Source of the DNA: Capitella teleta
Taxonomy: Eukaryota > Annelida > Polychaeta > Capitellidae
DNA: 64,000 nucleotides
NCBI GenBank assembly: GCA_000328365.1
Contig: KB296865.1
Location: forward strand, 198,615-262,614
Direction: 5' to 3'
The notes under the pieces are model-generated. The model had not been told where the DNA came from. It saw only the letters and a list, made by a program, of their open reading frames with translations, and ran no database searches. The position numbers were made by a program, and so were the translations under genes. This document shows positions 60,118 to 64,000 of the stretch, in pieces. Every line of letters starts with the position of its first letter. The stretch's first letter is position 1.

Positions 60118-63100
60118 TTACACTATATAAATATTGAAATTTTCTTGTCGGAAACACAGCTGTGCTTCCTGCAATATCCTTTGCCGCGGTCCCATGGGTA
60201 ATCCTATCTTTTCCAAGCGTTCTTCATTCATGTACGGCAGCTCAAGAATGCTGATTTTCTCCGCTTCGAAATTTGGCAGGTATTCCTGAATGATACAAAA
60301 ATATGATATGATTTGGGATGTGGATCTGAATTCATTTACCAGGTAACCCAATCGTTCTAAAAAGATTTGCAACAATGGCTCGTGTCCGAAGAACCTGAAA
60401 AATATTAAGGATATAATGTACAAGTTTTGCATTGTTAGAAGAATTGTGTAGAGTGTAAACCAAAGCTTCAGTAGAATTGTGGTTACATTATGCTATATAC
60501 TACGTATATGCGAACTTAAAGCGACACTCCATCTTCATTCAGCAAACTTCGGATCGATCCTCCTAAGAGCAAACCATACCCAATTGTCCAAAGGACGTTA
60601 TCGCGACGGTACAAAACAAATGGCAATAATTAATTAAACACTTAATATGTAATTAGATTCCTACGCATGGACGCAGCTATAACTAAGTAAATATTCCTTT
60701 ATGAGGTGCGTATGATTGATACAATCACCACTGTCAGGATCGTCACAATCAATGGTCGTAAATTATTGGCACAGACTCACAGGTTACTGTAACTCTAACT
60801 TGAAAGTTCACTCACCTTTTCAGCTTCTGTACCCTTTTAGGGTTGGTAATCATAGGGATCCAGCCCCTGAAGCGCTCCCACTCCGCACTCATCAGAGGCG
60901 GAGCCTGAGGCTGTGTTTTGTTGGTTTTAAGATCCTCAATCTCCTGTTTCAGGTCATCTAGCTCCTGAAGAAACGAACTTTGTGTTCTCATCTCGGACGA
61001 AAGATGAGCTACGCTGCGAGCCAATGTGACAACATGGGACTCAAGCCGTGCAAATCTCTTTTCAATATGTCTGCAAAGATAAAGTTATTAAGACCAAATC
61101 CTTGCTGAAACAGCCTCTAAAAAGGGCAGGGATAGTGATGGCTATTGTACATACCGGAGATCTCGGGATCTATAGTGTTTGTGGTTTCTACGCGACCGAC
61201 CAGTGCGACTTGTGCTGCTCATGGATGAAATACTCCTGCGTGACCCAGGCAAATACTCTTTGTCCACGCCAAGGAGCTTCAGAACCTCAGAGTACATCGC
61301 TTCCAAGCCGTGTAGCTGCCTGTGGATGGTTTGCATTTCACGGTTTCCCTGTGGTTCGTCCGTAACAGTCATGCTGGCAGCTGTTGTGGAGTCTTGGTCG
61401 TCGAAGAAGGAATCGTCGTCATCATCAATCGGTGAGTCTACAGTGTTGATGATTGCTCCTGTAGGACGAGAAAATTGGCATAGTGCTCAAGTCCAATCTG
61501 CATGCATGGTATATACATGTCAAGTATGCTTTTCAAAGAAACTTTGAAAATCTGCTCAAACTGTGGCTATATTCTTACTTGGATTTCTCAGAGGTGGAGC
61601 TTGCTTGAAGAAACCACGCTGCGCTGACCGTCCAGCAGACGACTTTTTTGTTTTGTTGCCAAACTTGAGTCCGATGGAATTTTTCCGTGAGGCTTTCTTC
61701 TTGGAATGCATAGACGTCGAAACAACGACATCTGGTGTTTGGTTTGGCATGTATCCGCTGCCATGGGAACCATTAGTTTTGGATCTCAACCGTCTTGTTG
61801 AGGACTCTAATGGGGTCATAGGCGGGGTTTGAGATGGAGAGAGCGCTGGGAGTGGCGGTGTTGCCGAAGATGAGTCACTTAATGAGTCACGCCACCGACT
61901 CTTATCGCCTCGACGACTTGGCCGAGTCGGCGTACTGGTTTTCACGCAAGTAGAAGAAGAGGACGCTGGAAACGGTTTGTCTTTGACTCCGACCTTCCTC
62001 AAATCTTCTGAAGATTTATGCGGAGTCACAATGAACATTTCATCTTTTTTAGGAATATCCAAAGATTGCATGTTGGCGTACGTAGGACTTTTTGATCCCG
62101 TTGTCGAAAATCCGCTAGTCCGTGAATCTTGATGAACAGCTTTGGTTGTCAAGTCACTTTGACTAGCCTTTGATATTTGGCCATCTGGGTAACTACTACG
62201 TTTGTTCAAATGTGTATAATGTGGCACTTCAACAGTTTTTTGTTGCCTGGCTGAATTCCGTGCAGAATTTGGTTGTGAATCTCTTCGAAGAGACTCGTAG
62301 TCCCGAGGAGATTTTGGTGGTGCCCAAGACACGTGGTGTTGGTGCTGTGCTGTTGTTTGGCCATTGTTGGGGCTGGGGTGACTAGAGTTCTGGCTGCCTA
62401 ATGGTGAAGAGCTCCTCTGCCCTGTGGGGCTAGCGCAAGGGTATGATTGACGCTCAGGGGCCGGTGAAAACGGTGGGGTCTCAGCCATCTGTTGGAACAG
62501 CAACGTATTGTGATGCACTGTTATGCATATTGACTTGCCTGGGGATAGTTGAGTCCATCTTTGCTATACATTTTTGTACACGCACTTCGGATGTCGGTAG
62601 TACAAGGAACAGCACTGTGAATGAGCAAAAGGTATGCTTAATAATTGTGTTGTATCGCAAAACATGACCGTATAATAAGGTATACTACATACATTTTGGC
62701 ACGAGATGTTGTACTTCTGATGTTATTGCCTGGTGATACCTGCGGTCCAGGGTAACTTGGAGGAGCAGGGTACTTTGGAGGGCTATCATCACCGTTTGGT
62801 CCAGCACGATACTGAGACCGTGGAGTACCCGGCGCTGGTGGTTGGGCAGTTCTTGATGGTGGCCTATCAATCGGTCTTGAGGGCTAGTTATTATTGATAT
62901 GCATTCCAGTTTGAAAGTTTTTGCAATCAACTCACAATGTAAGTAGATACTGGTATGCCATCCTGACTGGAATTTTGTGGTCTTGGTTTCGGGGGTGGGG
63001 GCACAAGTAGCTCTCCTTCGTCGTGTCGGGGCTATAGCACAGTTTGACACATGCACACAAACTTTTTAATCATTCACTTACATCATAAGCTGCATTTTGA

Positions 63101-63765
63101 TAGGCGTACTTCGTCGATGGTGTGGGTGGAGGTTTCGAGGTATACCCCGATGGGTGGGCGGACTATTGTTACCATAAATCGTTAGTATTCGTAATTTAAG
63201 TAAGCCTCCCAACTAACCTGAGGTCTGTTTCTGCTGGGTGATTGGTGATTGGCCCATGCAGGGCCAGCAGCAGGGGGTGGTAAGGCCTCAGCTTCAGTCG
63301 TACTGTGGGGTCTTGAGCGAGCAGACGACGAGCCACTGTGAGTGAAGTAGTCAGAGGAGTGTAGGTCTATGCTACCCTGGAATCACGTATTATTGGAGGT
63401 AAAATATTACACCGAAGACATTTGAAATAACCTGAGAAATTGATTTGATCTAAAGTGGGAAGTGGGGGGAGTGAGAATACTCCTAGTATTTACCAATTAG
63501 CATGCAAACACGTAATTATTCAAAAATGAAAATAAAAATGTTAAAATCCCAAAACCGATTTCATATTAACCACTTATAAATTGTTATGTGTGCACTCAAC
63601 GTACAAACATATGTATGTTTGTATGTATGTATATATGTAGGTATACACACATAAAAGGGCAGTGCAAATTTGGTTAGAACTGCACGTGGGTGAATGACGA
63701 CATTTCACATAAATTCTTACCAATCTAAGAGGAGGTGGGCGCACCATATTGGAGCGCTTCGTCCA
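60118..63765 (-). CDS. Proline/serine-rich scaffold with coiled coil and C-terminal SAM domain (5' partial)
   Basis: Ten exons are visible on the minus strand: 63765-63721, 63376-63218, 63162-63082, 63031-62936, 62883-62740, 62488-61579, 61458-61155, 61070-60816, 60394-60340 and 60285-60118. They are in phase and encode at least 738 residues; the true start may lie beyond the window. The N-terminal two thirds is disordered, rich in Pro, Ser and Tyr (LLVPPPPKPRPQNSS, YPAPPSYPGP) with basic patches (KKKASRKNSIGLKFGNKTKK), suggesting SH3/WW partners and phosphorylation. Then come an acidic DSPIDDDDDSFFDD, a helix (IHRQLHGLEAMYSEVLKLLG), a coiled coil (HIEKRFARLESHVVTLARSV ... ELDDLKQEIEDLK) and a SAM domain (EPLLQIFLERLGYLEYLPNF to IGLPMGPRQRILQEAQ), with the LxMGPRxxIL helix-5 signature. 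It is probably a cytoskeletal or junctional adaptor. The family was not identified. Confidence 0.8.
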
Positions 63766-64000
63766 CTAAAGTTACCATAATACGAATCATGCAAGGTTTT
63801 AAACACCAAAAAATATTGATTCACAAAATGAAGTGAACTTGAATGATGGGTTAGAAGGTCAAAGAGGAATACTTTTGTTTAAGAATGAAAATTATCACAT
63901 GCAATTGTAGCTCACAGTAATGCCCCTGTGAACTATAGCGCATTTGAATGTTCATTTGATATTGCTGAAAATGCGTTTTTAAATGTAATGAAGGAAATGA
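63766..64000. other. Window edge, intron or upstream of SAM gene
   Basis: No exon seen. Since exon 63765-63721 begins after a splice acceptor, this is probably intron of the SAM-domain gene. Confidence 0.4.

Overview
The window is animal nuclear DNA from a draft assembly (N runs at 28229-29119, 40376-40425 and 50713-50762). It is AT-rich. Genes have GT-AG introns, many only about 50-100 bases long, and there is a metazoan-type selenocysteine tRNA. Together with the dispersed MITEs, LINEs, SINEs and Ty3/Gypsy fossils, this suggests an invertebrate, possibly a non-bilaterian such as a sponge. The phylum is inference only; no marker here fixes it.

Layout: 1-2110 is the pol part of a decayed Ty3/Gypsy element (minus). 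2.1-13 kb is gene-poor, with one possible orphan exon, a minisatellite and a broken THAP/P-element-like transposase tail. 13.1-15.4 kb is DCAF5 (plus) and 18.5-20.5 kb is cyclin K (plus). 21.9-22.3 kb is a small predicted N-myristoylated protein (minus). 22.8-23.5 kb is the first of three copies of a TTAA-flanked transposon family. 29.7-30.3 kb is GCHFR/GFRP (minus, three short exons), followed by a LINE fragment, a second Gypsy fossil and a 1-kb minisatellite. 34.1-39.0 kb is TMED10 (plus); its 3.6-kb intron 2 holds a complete 1-kb pogo/Tigger-like element and an antisense tRNA-Sec with its own upstream TATA box. 39.8-43.7 kb is CHP1 (plus), whose first intron carries two more MITEs. SEC23 (minus, 15 exons, 48.4-44.6 kb) converges on CHP1. 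48.7-50.7 kb is a hairpin-rich tandem array. 51-54 kb holds LINE 3' ends. 54.6-57.0 kb is FBXO28 (plus). 58-59.2 kb holds two transposons. 60.1 kb to beyond 63.8 kb is a proline/serine-rich scaffold with a coiled coil and a C-terminal SAM domain (minus, 5' end not resolved).

The genes do not form one pathway, but several share themes. TMED10 and SEC23 act together in ER export: p24 tails bind the COPII coat. DCAF5 and FBXO28 are substrate receptors of cullin-RING ubiquitin ligases (CUL4-DDB1 and SCF). Cyclin K drives CDK12/13 in transcription elongation. GCHFR controls tetrahydrobiopterin synthesis. CHP1 is a calcium-binding partner of Na+/H+ exchangers. tRNA-Sec serves selenoprotein synthesis.

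The least explained signals are: an 11-mer, GTGCGTTATGA, present six times with weaker variants clustered just upstream of three start codons; a transposon family carrying CRE-, NRF1- and CCAAT-like sites; and the tRNA-Sec nested in TMED10. Exon boundaries were placed by eye from reading frame, splice consensus and recalled human orthologues; none has transcript support here.
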